Shown one piece after another: positions 24,121 through 32,985 of a stretch of DNA of 64,000 bases; position 1 is the stretch's first letter, and each line of letters starts with the position of its first letter. The DNA comes from Christensenella sp. (GTDB lineage Bacteria > Bacillota > Clostridia > Christensenellales > CAG-917), in assembly GCA_022009775.1 (NCBI GenBank), contig CP091723.1:372001-436000 (forward strand). Direction: 5' to 3'. The notes below the pieces were generated by a model. It had not been told where the DNA came from and ran no database searches. It saw only the letters and a program-made list of their open reading frames with translations. A program made the position numbers and the translations under genes.

Positions 24121-24233
24121 GCGATATTGAGATGAAAAACAAGAAAGGGCCGCGCTAACGGCAACCCTAATGTACAAGTAGTACATGAGTTGACGGGAGC
24201 GTGGCTCTGCCGAAGTTATTCGCTCAATAGCGC
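24121..24233 (+). ncRNA. Candidate structured RNA, unit 2 of a tandem pair
   Basis: Also exactly 113 nt, 9 bp after unit 1. Outer helix GCGATATTGAG with CTCAATAGCGC. Second helix GGGCCGCGCT with AGCGTGGCTC. Apical hairpin ATGTAC-AAGTA-GTACAT. Loops ATGAAAAACAAGAAA and GAAGTTATTCG match unit 1. The 3' helix is followed by GTTTTAG, so on the plus strand it could act as a terminator. The spoIIE stop codon begins 3 bp further on. Confidence 0.6.
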
Positions 24234-24236
24234 GTT

Positions 24237-26532
24237 TTAGACGGAGAAAAGGCGGAAGGCAACCACAGTACAATCATCAGTCGCACCATTTTCCAAAGCC
24301 TTTTTAAGTATTTCGTCGGCAAGAGTCTGTGGGTTGGCGGTGTCGAGAGAATCGACAATTTCGGCAATGCCGCTGCCTTCGAGAACATCGAAAACGCCGT
24401 CGCTCATCATGAGAACCATGTCTCCGTCAAAAAGTTGATATTTCATGGTGACGCTGTCGATGCTGTCGAGAATGCCCATGGGAGCACTGGTGCAGGAGAG
24501 CATTTCAATGTTTTCTTTGCGGATGATAAAACTTGAAGCCGAGCCGAGTTTCACAACGTCGAGAGAACCGTTTGAAGTGTCAACGGCGGCGATGTCGAGT
24601 GACGAAAACACGTCGTCGGCGCACAAGCGAAGAAGTTTGTTGGCAAGAGCGAGAATTATGTTGCTTTCTATGCCGGCGCGATAGAAATTTTCTATCATAT
24701 TCACGGCGTTTTTGCTCGTTTCGCTTGCCTGCTGTCCGTGCCCCATACCGTCACATATCGCAAAAAGTCTGCGATTCTTCGACGGGCAAAGGATGCTGAG
24801 AGTGTCTCCGCTTTCGCTTTCTCCCGAAAATTTGCGACTCGCCACTCCGTATGCGGTTTCAAAAGTCGGCGAGCTTTGCAGATATACGACTTTTTGCGCG
24901 CCCTTATCTGTGATTTTGTCCACCTGAAGTCTCACGCGCAAATATGCAGACGCGATTTTTGCAATCACCGCTTTTTGCGCGTCGTTTGCACGCACGAGCA
25001 TTGTAACGGCAGTTCCGTCGCCATCTCCGCTAATGAGAATTTCGCTTGCGACGATGTTGTGTTTGAGATATTCGCTTTTAAGCATCTCGACATCGTCGTC
25101 TGCAAAATTGACCTGCTTTGCGCAGGACGTGGCAAGAGAATCGAGAACGAGAGATACGCCTGCAAACTGCTCCGACATCATGTTTTTGCAACTCGAAACG
25201 TTTTTGAGTTCGTTCATTCTTTCAAGATACGCCTTCGCCGACGAATTTATCACGGACGCAAGCGAGTGCATATTAGAGCATCTGCCTGTGATGAAAGGCG
25301 GCATATCGAGTATCGTCACTCTCCCGCGATTGAGCGCGGCTTCCGCCATAGGTTGAATGACTCCCGAAGTATCCGTCCCCAACGCACAAAAGCACCCCCC
25401 TCTGTCTTTGCATTTTCCGCAAAAACTGCGAGCGACTTCTTTTGCGAGCGCGGTGGGAGAACATTCACCGTTTTTCTGCGCGATTTTTTCGAGATTTTTC
25501 GACATATCGTAAAATACGTCGCTTGCGCCCGATATTCTCGAAGCCAGTTCACGCGCTCTGCGATTGACGACGGCGGTGTATGCATGCCGATTGTCGCTTG
25601 CCGTCCTGCTCTTCACTTTGGCGATAACGGACGGGGGGATCAGAAGACACACGATTATCCCCACCGCAAGCATACAAAGAGATTGCCACCCTGCGCCCGA
25701 ATAACCATCAAACAGCCAGAATACACCTTCGCACGCAATCATCGCAAGCGCGCTGCAAAATCTCGTGAACGGCGAAAAAGTCACGGCGCACATAGCAATT
25801 GCGGCAGCATACCCGAGTCCAGGCAAGTTCGGCATTTCCGACAGCCGCGCCTACGCCGAGAAGCAATCCGCAAAACAGAGTAATCTGCGACGAAAAACAA
25901 CACGAGCAAAACAAAACCGAAAACGCAAGCGCAACGCTCACCGCATAAAAACCGTAACCGCCCACTCCCGCAAGCGCATATCCGAATACGCACAAACACG
26001 CACCGCCGCAAATAAGTTCGTCAACGGTGGCTTTGTGGATTACTCCGCGCACGAACACGGCATATGACGTGTTGCCCGTACAAAACGTGAATGTCACGGC
26101 AATAAGCGCACTCAACCCCACGTTGAGATACGCCGACTCAAACACCGACTTACACGCAATATAAGGGCACATAGAAACGAGAGCGGCAATCGCAACGCAA
26201 AACAAAGGCACGTTCTTTTTCAATCTGAAAAACAGAGCGTACAGCAGAAACAACACGGCGACGGGTGTCACCGCATAGGCAAGCGTCATCCAGTCGAGTG
26301 CAAAAACGCAGTTTGCCACGATAAAGCACGGCGATATTGCAATCACGTTTTGGCGTGCAAACACCAAGCCGCAAAACAGCGCAAGCGACAATGCAAAACC
26401 AAAGTCATTTACGGACGCAAGCAAAAATATCGCAAGACATTCTATCGTGAAATTGATTGCCGTCTTTTTGGATAATCTCAAATCGAAGGACGGAAAAGTT
26501 TTTCTCTGTGCACGCAAGGCATTGTTTTTCAT
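24237..26532 (-). CDS. spoIIE: Stage II sporulation protein E, SpoIIE (one frameshift)
   Basis: About 764 residues after correction. Membrane PP2C phosphatase that dephosphorylates SpoIIAA and triggers sigma-F in the forespore. The N-terminal half has about ten hydrophobic helices (CLAIFLLASVNDFGFALSLA onward), then a cytoplasmic linker, then the PP2C domain with LFAICDGMGHGQQA, DMVLMMSDGVFD and ATDDCTVVAFR, which hold the metal-binding Asp residues. One extra base at 25821 splits the membrane domain (VGNAELA continues as GLGYAAAIAMC). ATG 26532 has only a weak ribosome site. Position next to tilS-hpt is typical of Bacillota. It implies the lineage can sporulate or descends from spore formers. 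Confidence 0.9.
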
Positions 26533-26615
26533 ACCTGAAATATACCGCTTTCGGCTTGCAAAAAACTTCCGTTTATATGCAAAATCACTCGCAAAAAGTC
26601 TTATGCTTTTTAATT

Positions 26616-26637
26616 ATGTCGAAATTGCTATTTTGAC
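26616..26637. promoter_or_regulatory. Candidate Spo0A boxes upstream of spoIIE
   Basis: TGTCGAA (26616-26622) is a perfect 0A-box core, and TTTGACA (26631-26637) is a one-mismatch inverted copy. They lie 84-105 bp upstream of spoIIE, a gene that Spo0A activates in Bacillus. Seven-base motifs occur by chance in AT-rich spacers, so this is tentative. Confidence 0.4.
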
Positions 26638-26811
26638 ATAATTTGACTTTTATCGCACTGATATATATAAATTAAATGCCGTTTATGAAATATTATCGAA
26701 AATGATGAATGATTTTACATACGTTTTTCAAACGACTTTTATTTGCCGTTTATTTGCTCGCACATGCTTTCAAATCGTCCGTTTTGCGTTTTTTACACGT
26801 AAGACCTGAAG

Positions 26812-26840
26812 TTGACAACGTGTATATTAAAGTTTATAAT
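26812..26840 (+). promoter_or_regulatory. Consensus promoter of the ECF S-component gene
   Basis: Perfect TTGACA (26812-26817), 17-bp spacer, perfect TATAAT (26835-26840). The ATG follows only 10 bp later at 26851, so the mRNA leader would be about 0-5 nt and no Shine-Dalgarno sequence is present. Confidence 0.85.
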
Positions 26841-26850
26841 CTGCCGTGAT

Positions 26851-27633
26851 ATGAAAACGAAAAGACTTCAGAAAATAAAGCGTATATGCCTTGTCGCGCT
26901 AATGCTTGCGCTCACGATAATATTCTGTTTCGTTCCGATTCAGTTCGGCACGATAACGCTTGCGCTGATGATTTTGCCGACGATTATCGTTGCGCAGGTT
27001 TGTGACTTCAAGACTTCGCTTCTTATGGCGGTGCTTATGGGCGTTGTCAACTACATTGCGTGGTTCACGACAAAAGCCGCGTCCCCCGTCGCTCCCATTT
27101 TCCAGAATCCGCTCGTTTGCATACTTCCCAGAATCATGATAGGCGTCGTGTGCTATCTCGTAAGATACGGTCTTCAACGCGCGATTTTCTTCAATCGCCC
27201 GCTTCGCAAATACAAGGACGAATACGTGCGCGAAACAAACGACGAGACCGCACAAAACGATTTTTCCGCTGCCGAAAATTGTGCCGACCCAAGCAAAACG
27301 GCAGAATCGATTGCGCCCGAATATGCAATAGCCGAAACTTCGCCCGCTAGCGATAGATCTACGCAAAAGAAAGGAAAACGCACTCTCAAAGACGAAGCGG
27401 TAAATCAGATTATATACGCGCTTTCAGCCGCACTCGGCGTTGTTACGAACACTCTTTTCGTTGCGATATTCACTCTCATATTTTTCAATGGAACGTATAT
27501 TGCGCAAAACACCGTCGTGACGGTAGAATACGTACTTGCATGGTTCGGAGTGAACTTCCTTGTAGAAATCGCCGCATTCTCGCTTATCACTCCGCCTATA
27601 GTGCTTGCGTTGAAAGCGGCTAAACTTGCTTGA
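26851..27633 (+). CDS. ECF transporter S component
   Basis: 260-residue membrane protein, the substrate-binding subunit of an energy-coupling-factor importer for a vitamin or similar small molecule. The N-terminus KRLQKIKRICLVALMLALTI then FVPIQFGTITLALMILPTII matches the family's first helices. About six helices are seen, interrupted by a long hydrophilic insert (about residues 130-190, rich in Asp, Glu, Ala and Thr) that is unusual for S components. The ATPase and T subunits are not in the window, as expected for a group II system sharing a remote module. ATG 26851 is kept because it gives the family-like N-terminus; an in-frame TTG at 26812 is in the -35 box. The substrate cannot be assigned. 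Confidence 0.8.
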   Translation: MKTKRLQKIKRICLVALMLALTIIFCFVPIQFGTITLALMILPTIIVAQVCDFKTSLLMAVLMGVVNYIAWFTTKAASPVAPIFQNPLVCILPRIMIGVVCYLVRYGLQRAIFFNRPLRKYKDEYVRETNDETAQNDFSAAENCADPSKTAESIAPEYAIAETSPASDRSTQKKGKRTLKDEAVNQIIYALSAALGVVTNTLFVAIFTLIFFNGTYIAQNTVVTVEYVLAWFGVNFLVEIAAFSLITPPIVLALKAAKLA

Positions 27634-27744
27634 TTTTTCGTTTTATCGATAAAAACCTTTCTTTTTTGCGAAATAATTCACACATTTTTGAGAAATTGTA
27701 TTACTTTTGCGTTCCAAACGATTAAAAATTGATTAAATTGCGTA

Positions 27745-27773
27745 TTTACACTCATTTTTGCGTGTGGTATAAT
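27745..27773 (+). promoter_or_regulatory. Promoter of the FGGY kinase gene
   Basis: TTTACA (27745-27750), 17-bp spacer, TATAAT (27768-27773) with an extended -10 TG. The leader to ATG 27801 is about 20 nt and contains AAGGTGG. Confidence 0.8.
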
Positions 27774-27800
27774 ATTTTTATCCAAACATTAAGGTGGAAT

Positions 27801-29399
27801 ATGGGCAAATTTGTTCTCGCCTACGACGTAGGCACAACGGGTATCAAAACTTGCCTTATCGAAATCGATAAGAGCATCAACATAATATCGTCAGCATCCA
27901 AAGGATATCAACTCTACGTCCTTGAAAACGGCGGAGCGGAACAAGATCCGCAGGAATGGTGGGACGCGATGAAAGCGACGACTCGTCGCATATTTGCCGA
28001 TTCCAGCATCAAGCCCGAACAAGTGGAAGGAATTTCTTTCTGCTCACAGGCCCAAGGTCTCGTTCTCGTTGACAGAGACGGCGTACCCGTACACAGAGCG
28101 TTCAGTTATATGGACCAGCGCGCAACACAGGAAATCAAGGAAGGTTTGAAATTCGGTTTGCAAATCGAAGGCGCAAACGTCGGCAGATTGCTCACTTCCC
28201 TTGCGATCACGGGTGCAGCACCGCTCAGCGTCAAAGACCCGCTTTGGAAATACAACTGGCTCAAAAAGAACGAACCCGAAAACTTCTCGCGCGTATACAA
28301 ATGGCTAGATGTCAAAGAATATCTTATCGCTCGCATGACGGGAGAATTCGTACTGACGCACGACTCGGCTTTTGGAACGATGCTTTACGACCTTAAACAC
28401 AAGTGCATCAGCAAAAAGATGTGCAAGATGTTCGGCATAAATCCCAAGCACCTTCCCCGCCTTATCGCATCAACGGACTGCGCGGGTGAACTTACGGACG
28501 GAGCGGCGGAAGAACTCGGTCTCGTCAAGGGTATCAAAGTGTTCGGCGGCGGCATGGACGCAAATCTTATAGGTGTGGGCGCAGGCTCGACGGCAGTCGG
28601 AGATACGCATATATACAGCGGCACTTCCGGTTGGGTTGGCACAATAACGGAAAAACCGCAAGTGGACGTCTCATCAATGATTGCGGCAGTCGTTGCGGCG
28701 CAACCGGGCAAATACAATTATTTTGCGGAACTCGAAACTTCGGGCAAGTGCTTTGAATGGGTCAAGGACCACATCGCACTTGACGAATGCGGCGTTTACA
28801 TACAGAAGAAACACATCACCGAAGACATTGAACACAAATATCTCTCACTCTTCTCTTATATGACGAGCATAGTTGACGACATCCCTGCAGGAAGCGGCGG
28901 AGTTATATTCACTCCGTGGCTTCACGGCAACCGTTGCCCGTTTGAAGACCCGAACGCAAGGGGTATGTTCTTCAACATCAGTCTCGAAACGGGAAAGACC
29001 GAGCTCATCCGTGCAGTGCTCGAAGGCATCTGCTATCACAAGCGTTGGATGCTCGAAGCGTCCGCAAAGAAAGTCAAACCGTCCGATGTCATCAGATTCG
29101 TCGGCGGCGGCGCACTTTCGGACTTCACATGCCAAGTGCTTGCCGACATCACGGGACACGTCATCGAAACCGTCGAAAATCCGCAAAATATCGGTGCTGT
29201 CGGCGCGGCGGCGTGCGTCGGAGTCGGAATGGGCTTGATTCCGTCTTTTGAAGAGATAAAGAAGTTTATCCCTGCAAAAAAGACGTTCAACCCCAACTTT
29301 GAGTTGAAAGAGAAAGTTTACGACAAGGGCTTCGAAGTGTTCAAATCACTCTACAAACAAAACAAAAAAGCGTTTGCGACGCTCAACGCAAATAAATAA
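27801..29399 (+). CDS. FGGY-family carbohydrate kinase (xylulokinase-like)
   Basis: 532-residue sugar kinase of the FGGY family, closest in layout to xylulokinase. The N-terminal ATPase fold begins FVLAYDVGTTGIKTCLIEID. The second domain contains GGGMDANLIGVGAGS, FTPWLHGNRCPFEDPNARG and the FGGY-like signature FVGGGALSDFTCQVLADIT near residues 430-450. It phosphorylates a pentulose or related polyol, but no isomerase or transporter is next to it, so the sugar is not fixed. ATG 27801 is preferred to an upstream in-frame TTG (27729) because AAGGTGG and a strong promoter lie just before it. It forms a single-gene unit with its own promoter and terminator. Confidence 0.85.
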   Translation: MGKFVLAYDVGTTGIKTCLIEIDKSINIISSASKGYQLYVLENGGAEQDPQEWWDAMKATTRRIFADSSIKPEQVEGISFCSQAQGLVLVDRDGVPVHRAFSYMDQRATQEIKEGLKFGLQIEGANVGRLLTSLAITGAAPLSVKDPLWKYNWLKKNEPENFSRVYKWLDVKEYLIARMTGEFVLTHDSAFGTMLYDLKHKCISKKMCKMFGINPKHLPRLIASTDCAGELTDGAAEELGLVKGIKVFGGGMDANLIGVGAGSTAVGDTHIYSGTSGWVGTITEKPQVDVSSMIAAVVAAQPGKYNYFAELETSGKCFEWVKDHIALDECGVYIQKKHITEDIEHKYLSLFSYMTSIVDDIPAGSGGVIFTPWLHGNRCPFEDPNARGMFFNISLETGKTELIRAVLEGICYHKRWMLEASAKKVKPSDVIRFVGGGALSDFTCQVLADITGHVIETVENPQNIGAVGAAACVGVGMGLIPSFEEIKKFIPAKKTFNPNFELKEKVYDKGFEVFKSLYKQNKKAFATLNANK

Positions 29400-29454
29400 G
29401 TTTCGCTTTTGAAAGCGAACGCAAAATGACTATAATCTTCAATCTCCCTTAAAA

Positions 29455-29489
29455 AACGAGAGCGACTGCAATGCGGTCGCTCTCGTTTT
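29455..29489. terminator. Bidirectional terminator between FGGY kinase and cdd
   Basis: ACGAGAGCGAC pairs with GTCGCTCTCGT (11 bp) across loop TGCAATGCG, with A and T tails on both sides. It lies between convergent genes. Confidence 0.85.
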
Positions 29490-29640
29490 GCGTATCATTT
29501 AATTAAGTTCGTTTTCTCTCAACCGTTTCAAAACGCCTAACGATTGAAATCGGAATGGATGCTTTACAAATCGCAAATTTTCATTAAGGAAAAATTTGCT
29601 TATATACCGAAATCTGCGATTGAACTATTTTGCCGTTGCA

Positions 29641-30045
29641 TTACAATTCTTTGCTTGTGAACGTAAGCGGCAATATTTCTTTGAGCGTATAGACCTTGAA
29701 GTCGTCGGGAGTGCCGAGTATCACTTTGAAATCGTCGTCGCAAAACTCTGCCATAACCTGACGGCAAACTCCGCAAGGAGCACAAAGCGGTGACGTTTCT
29801 CCGCTTCTTCCGCCGACGATTGCGATACATTCAAACTCTTTTTCGCCTTCGCTTACCGCTTTTGCAAACGCCGTACGTTCGGCGCAAATAGTCGGCGAAA
29901 ACGCCGCGTTTTCTACGTTGCAGCCGGTATATTCTTTTCCGCTCTTGCCAACGAGCACCGCTCCGACTCTGAAGTTTGAATACGGCACGTGCGAGAAAGC
30001 ACGCATATCGTTTGCAAGACTCATAAGTCTTTTATAATCGGCCAT
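29641..30045 (-). CDS. cdd: Cytidine deaminase
   Basis: 134 residues, the usual length for tetrameric cytidine deaminases. It converts cytidine and deoxycytidine to uridine and deoxyuridine. Zinc site motifs are present: CAERTAF with the catalytic Glu (about residue 55) and PCGVCRQ (about 90). NVENAAFS binds the ribose. ATG 30045 follows AAAAGGAGAAAG. It is the last gene of the nucleoside cluster, 23 bp after deoB, and its product uridine feeds the phosphorylase (pdp) and kinase (udk) encoded upstream. Confidence 0.95.
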   Translation of the reverse strand: MADYKRLMSLANDMRAFSHVPYSNFRVGAVLVGKSGKEYTGCNVENAAFSPTICAERTAFAKAVSEGEKEFECIAIVGGRSGETSPLCAPCGVCRQVMAEFCDDDFKVILGTPDDFKVYTLKEILPLTFTSKEL

Positions 30046-30068
30046 AACTTTCTCCTTTTTCGTTGATA

Positions 30069-31235
30069 TTATTTGTCAATGACTTCAGCAAGGAAACTCT
30101 CCCCTGCCGTGTCCTGCTTGTCTTGACCGAGATAGTCGAGCACCGTTGCGCTGATGTCTGCAAAAGTGGGGCGAGTGCCTAGATTTACACCGTGCTTGAT
30201 ATGTTTGCCGCAAATTATCATCGGCACGTACTCGCGCGAATGGTCGGTCGACGGCGTTGCTGGATCGCAACCGTGATCCGCCGTGATGATAAGAATATCG
30301 TCGTCACGCATATTCGGCAAAAACTGACCGAGTTGCACGTCAAATTCCGTCATAGCGTTTGCATAGCCTGCTATGTCGTTGCGATGACCGTACTTCATAT
30401 CAAAATCCACGAGATTGACGAAGCAAAGCCCTTCAAAATCGCGTTTTTGGATGTCGAGCGTCACTTCCATGCCGTTGGTGTTGCTCGTGGTGCGGTTGGA
30501 TTCGCTCACGCTCTTGCCTGCAAATATGTCGTATATTTTGCCGACGGAAATGGTGGCAAGTCCGTGTTGTTTCAACACATCGAGCATCGTCGTGTGCGGC
30601 GGAACAAGCGAGTAGTCGTGTCTGTTCGGCGTGCGCGTATAAGGCCACTCTCCTGTGAACGGACGAGCGATAACTCTTCCCACACCGTGTTCGCCCTGCA
30701 GAATTTCGCGAGCTATTTCACAGTATCCGTACAATTCGGGCACGGGAACGTAATCTTCGTGCGCCGCAATCTGAAATACGCTGTCGGCAGACGTGTACAC
30801 GATAAGCGCGCCCGTCTCTATACTTTCTTTGCCGTAATCTTTGATGACTTCCGTGCCTGAATACGGCTTGTTGCAAAGCGTTTTGCGCCCCGTACGTCTT
30901 TCAAATTCGTCGATTACTTCTTTCGGGAAGCCGTTCGGATAAGTCGGAAGCGGCTTCGGAGAGATAATGCCTGCGATCTCCCAGTGACCTATGGTCGTAT
31001 CTTTGCCCATAGACGTCTCTTTCATGCGAGCGAAACTGCCTTTCGGGTTTTCCACTCCGCCACCGACGCCTTCGATGTTGAACAATCCCAAATCCACGAG
31101 ATTCGGGCAGTTGAAGTGCGAATCTTTTCTTATAACTCCCAGCGTATTGCTGCCTTCGTCGTGCCAAAGATATGCGTCGGGCATTTCGCCGCAACCGCAA
31201 CTGTCAAGCACGATAATAAAAACTCTCTTGCTCAT
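30069..31235 (-). CDS. deoB: Phosphopentomutase
   Basis: 388 residues. It interconverts ribose- or deoxyribose-1-phosphate and the 5-phosphate, linking the phosphorylases to DeoC. Alkaline-phosphatase-fold metal motifs are VFIIVLDSCGCGEMPDA near the N-terminus and ITADHGCDPATPSTDHSREYVP near the C-terminus. GHWEIAG and a Thr in KDTTIGHWE correspond to the phospho-acceptor region. The start is ATG 31235 (MSKRVFII), preceded by AGGAGAATT; a longer in-frame start at 31256 is not needed. Confidence 0.95.
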   Translation of the reverse strand: MSKRVFIIVLDSCGCGEMPDAYLWHDEGSNTLGVIRKDSHFNCPNLVDLGLFNIEGVGGGVENPKGSFARMKETSMGKDTTIGHWEIAGIISPKPLPTYPNGFPKEVIDEFERRTGRKTLCNKPYSGTEVIKDYGKESIETGALIVYTSADSVFQIAAHEDYVPVPELYGYCEIAREILQGEHGVGRVIARPFTGEWPYTRTPNRHDYSLVPPHTTMLDVLKQHGLATISVGKIYDIFAGKSVSESNRTTSNTNGMEVTLDIQKRDFEGLCFVNLVDFDMKYGHRNDIAGYANAMTEFDVQLGQFLPNMRDDDILIITADHGCDPATPSTDHSREYVPMIICGKHIKHGVNLGTRPTFADISATVLDYLGQDKQDTAGESFLAEVIDK

Positions 31236-31356
31236 AATTCTCCTTTTTGTCGGCAAAAAGCCACGCCTATATGCCGATTGTCAAATGAAAATTGTCGTGC
31301 GTTTTGCAATATTTGCGTTTGATTGCGCCTGTTTGCGTGTCTTTATTGTCACAATT

Positions 31357-32064
31357 TCACGCAAGTTCGAGCGCGATTTCCATCATTTTGGTGAAAGAAT
31401 TTTGTCTTTCTTCCGCCGTCGTATTTTCTTCGGGATAGATAAAACTGTCGCTCACGGTGCAGATACAAAGTGCTTTTTTGCCCGCTCTTGCCGCATTGCA
31501 ATAGAGTGCTGCGGATTCCATCTCAACGCCGAGAACGCCCATTTTTGCCCATTCCATACCGCTGTTTGCGTCGTCGTAGAAAATATCCGACGAGAAGATG
31601 TTGCCCACCTTATAATTTACGCCTTTCTTTTCGCAAAGCTCTGCCGCTCTGCGCACGAGATCGAAGTCCGCAATCGGGCAGAACGTGCCGGGCAGATTGT
31701 ATTGCATTGCGTAATTACCGTTGGTGCAAGCACCCATTGCGATGATGATATCTCTTGCGTGCAAGTCCTTGTCAAAAGAGCCGCACGAGCCGATACGAAT
31801 GATGTTTTTCACGTCATAGAAGTTGAAAAGCTCATACGAATAGATGCCGATCGAGGGTTGTCCCATGCCCGATGCCATCACGGAAACGCGCTTACCTTTG
31901 TAAAAGCCCGTATAGCCGTTGACTCCGCGCACGTTGTTGACAAGCACTGCGTCATCGAGAAAGTTCTCCGCGATAAATTTAGCGCGAAGGGGGTCGCCCG
32001 GCATAAGAACGGTGTCTGCGAAATCGCCGAGTTTTGCTGTTATGTGTGGGGTTGGAACTGCCAT
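31357..32064 (-). CDS. deoD: Purine-nucleoside phosphorylase, DeoD type
   Basis: 235 residues, hexameric type. It cleaves purine (deoxy)nucleosides with phosphate to the base and (deoxy)ribose-1-phosphate. Family motifs are MPGDPLRAKFIAENFL, GQPSIGIYSYELF, RIGSCGSF and GVEMESAALYCNAA. The catalytic Asp-type residue lies in CTVSDSF near the end. ATG 32064 follows CGGAGAAAAC. Its products pass to Hpt (purine base) and DeoB (pentose-1-phosphate). Confidence 0.95.
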   Translation of the reverse strand: MAVPTPHITAKLGDFADTVLMPGDPLRAKFIAENFLDDAVLVNNVRGVNGYTGFYKGKRVSVMASGMGQPSIGIYSYELFNFYDVKNIIRIGSCGSFDKDLHARDIIIAMGACTNGNYAMQYNLPGTFCPIADFDLVRRAAELCEKKGVNYKVGNIFSSDIFYDDANSGMEWAKMGVLGVEMESAALYCNAARAGKKALCICTVSDSFIYPEENTTAEERQNSFTKMMEIALELA

Positions 32065-32154
32065 AGTGTTTTCTCCGTTATTTTTATTTTATTCACCGAA
32101 CAAACATTTGATTATGTCGTTTTGCATAGATAAAACTTTGTTTCGGTGAGTTTT

Positions 32155-32273
32155 CGCATATTTGCATACGTCGCTTCGTTTTGTTTTCGTATGCGCATAT
32201 TCGCATATTTTCAAAAGACCTTATTTGCCGATATGCGCATATATCGAACGCTTAGATTTTCACTTGCGCATAT
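32155..32273. repeat. Iterated GCGCATAT motifs in the deoC-deoD gap
   Basis: The 226-bp gap between deoC and deoD has no gene. It carries repeated GCGCATAT or close variants: ATGCGCATAT (32191-32200), the perfect palindrome ATATGCGCATAT (32231-32242) and TTGCGCATAT (32264-32273), plus TCGCATATTT and GCATATTTGC. They could be operators for an internal promoter or a small dispersed repeat. Confidence 0.45.
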
Positions 32274-32290
32274 CATCTTTTTGCCGTCAA

Positions 32291-32962
32291 TCAATAAGAG
32301 CCTTCTTCCGCTTCCTGTTTTTTGACGATTTTGACGATGCGACTCGTGCCCAGTCTTTCTGCGCCGAGTCTTATAAACTCTTCCGCGTCATCCATAGACG
32401 AGATGCCGCCTGCTGCTTTCATCTTCACTCCTTCCCCGATGTTCTCCGAGAACAACTTGATGTCTGCAAACGTTGCGCCTGCCTTTGAAAAGCCTGTCGA
32501 AGTCTTTATGAAATCCGCGCCCGCTTCGGTCACGATACGGCACATTTTGATTTTTTCTTCGTCGGTAAGAAGGCATGTCTCGATGATGACTTTGAGAATC
32601 TTGTTGCCGCACGCTTTTTTGAGCGTCTTGATTTCATTTAGCACGTATTCGTCGTCACCTGCTTTGAGCGCGCCGATGTTGATAACCATATCTATTTCGT
32701 CCGCGCCGTTTGCGAGTGCGTCTTTCGTTTCAAACTCTTTCACCGCCGTGGTGTTGTAACCGTTGGGGAAACCGATGACCGTGCAAATTGCCAGCTTGTC
32801 TCCCACGTATTCTTTCGCTTTTTTCACGTAGCACGGCGGAATGCACACCGACGCCGTCTGATATTTCATACCATCGTCGCAAATCGCTTTGATGTCGTCC
32901 CACGTTGCGGTTTGCGCAAGCAAGGTGTGGTCGCATTTGCTCAATATAGTTTTAACGTCCAT
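32291..32962 (-). CDS. deoC: Deoxyribose-phosphate aldolase
   Basis: 223 residues, TIM-barrel class I aldolase that splits 2-deoxyribose-5-phosphate to glyceraldehyde-3-phosphate and acetaldehyde. KVIIETCLLTDEE and ADFIKTSTGFSKAGAT contain the Schiff-base Lys and its neighbours. GVKMKAAGGISS carries the second active-site Lys. ATG 32962 follows AAGGAAGGA. The acetaldehyde made here can be a substrate for the AdhE encoded about 11 kb away. Confidence 0.95.
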   Translation of the reverse strand: MDVKTILSKCDHTLLAQTATWDDIKAICDDGMKYQTASVCIPPCYVKKAKEYVGDKLAICTVIGFPNGYNTTAVKEFETKDALANGADEIDMVINIGALKAGDDEYVLNEIKTLKKACGNKILKVIIETCLLTDEEKIKMCRIVTEAGADFIKTSTGFSKAGATFADIKLFSENIGEGVKMKAAGGISSMDDAEEFIRLGAERLGTSRIVKIVKKQEAEEGSY

Positions 32963-32985
32963 AGTTCTATCCTTCCTTATTATAA

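Noticed and set aside
27634..27800. Riboswitch before the FGGY kinase
   Set aside because: The promoter leaves only about 20 nt of leader, which contains just the ribosome site.
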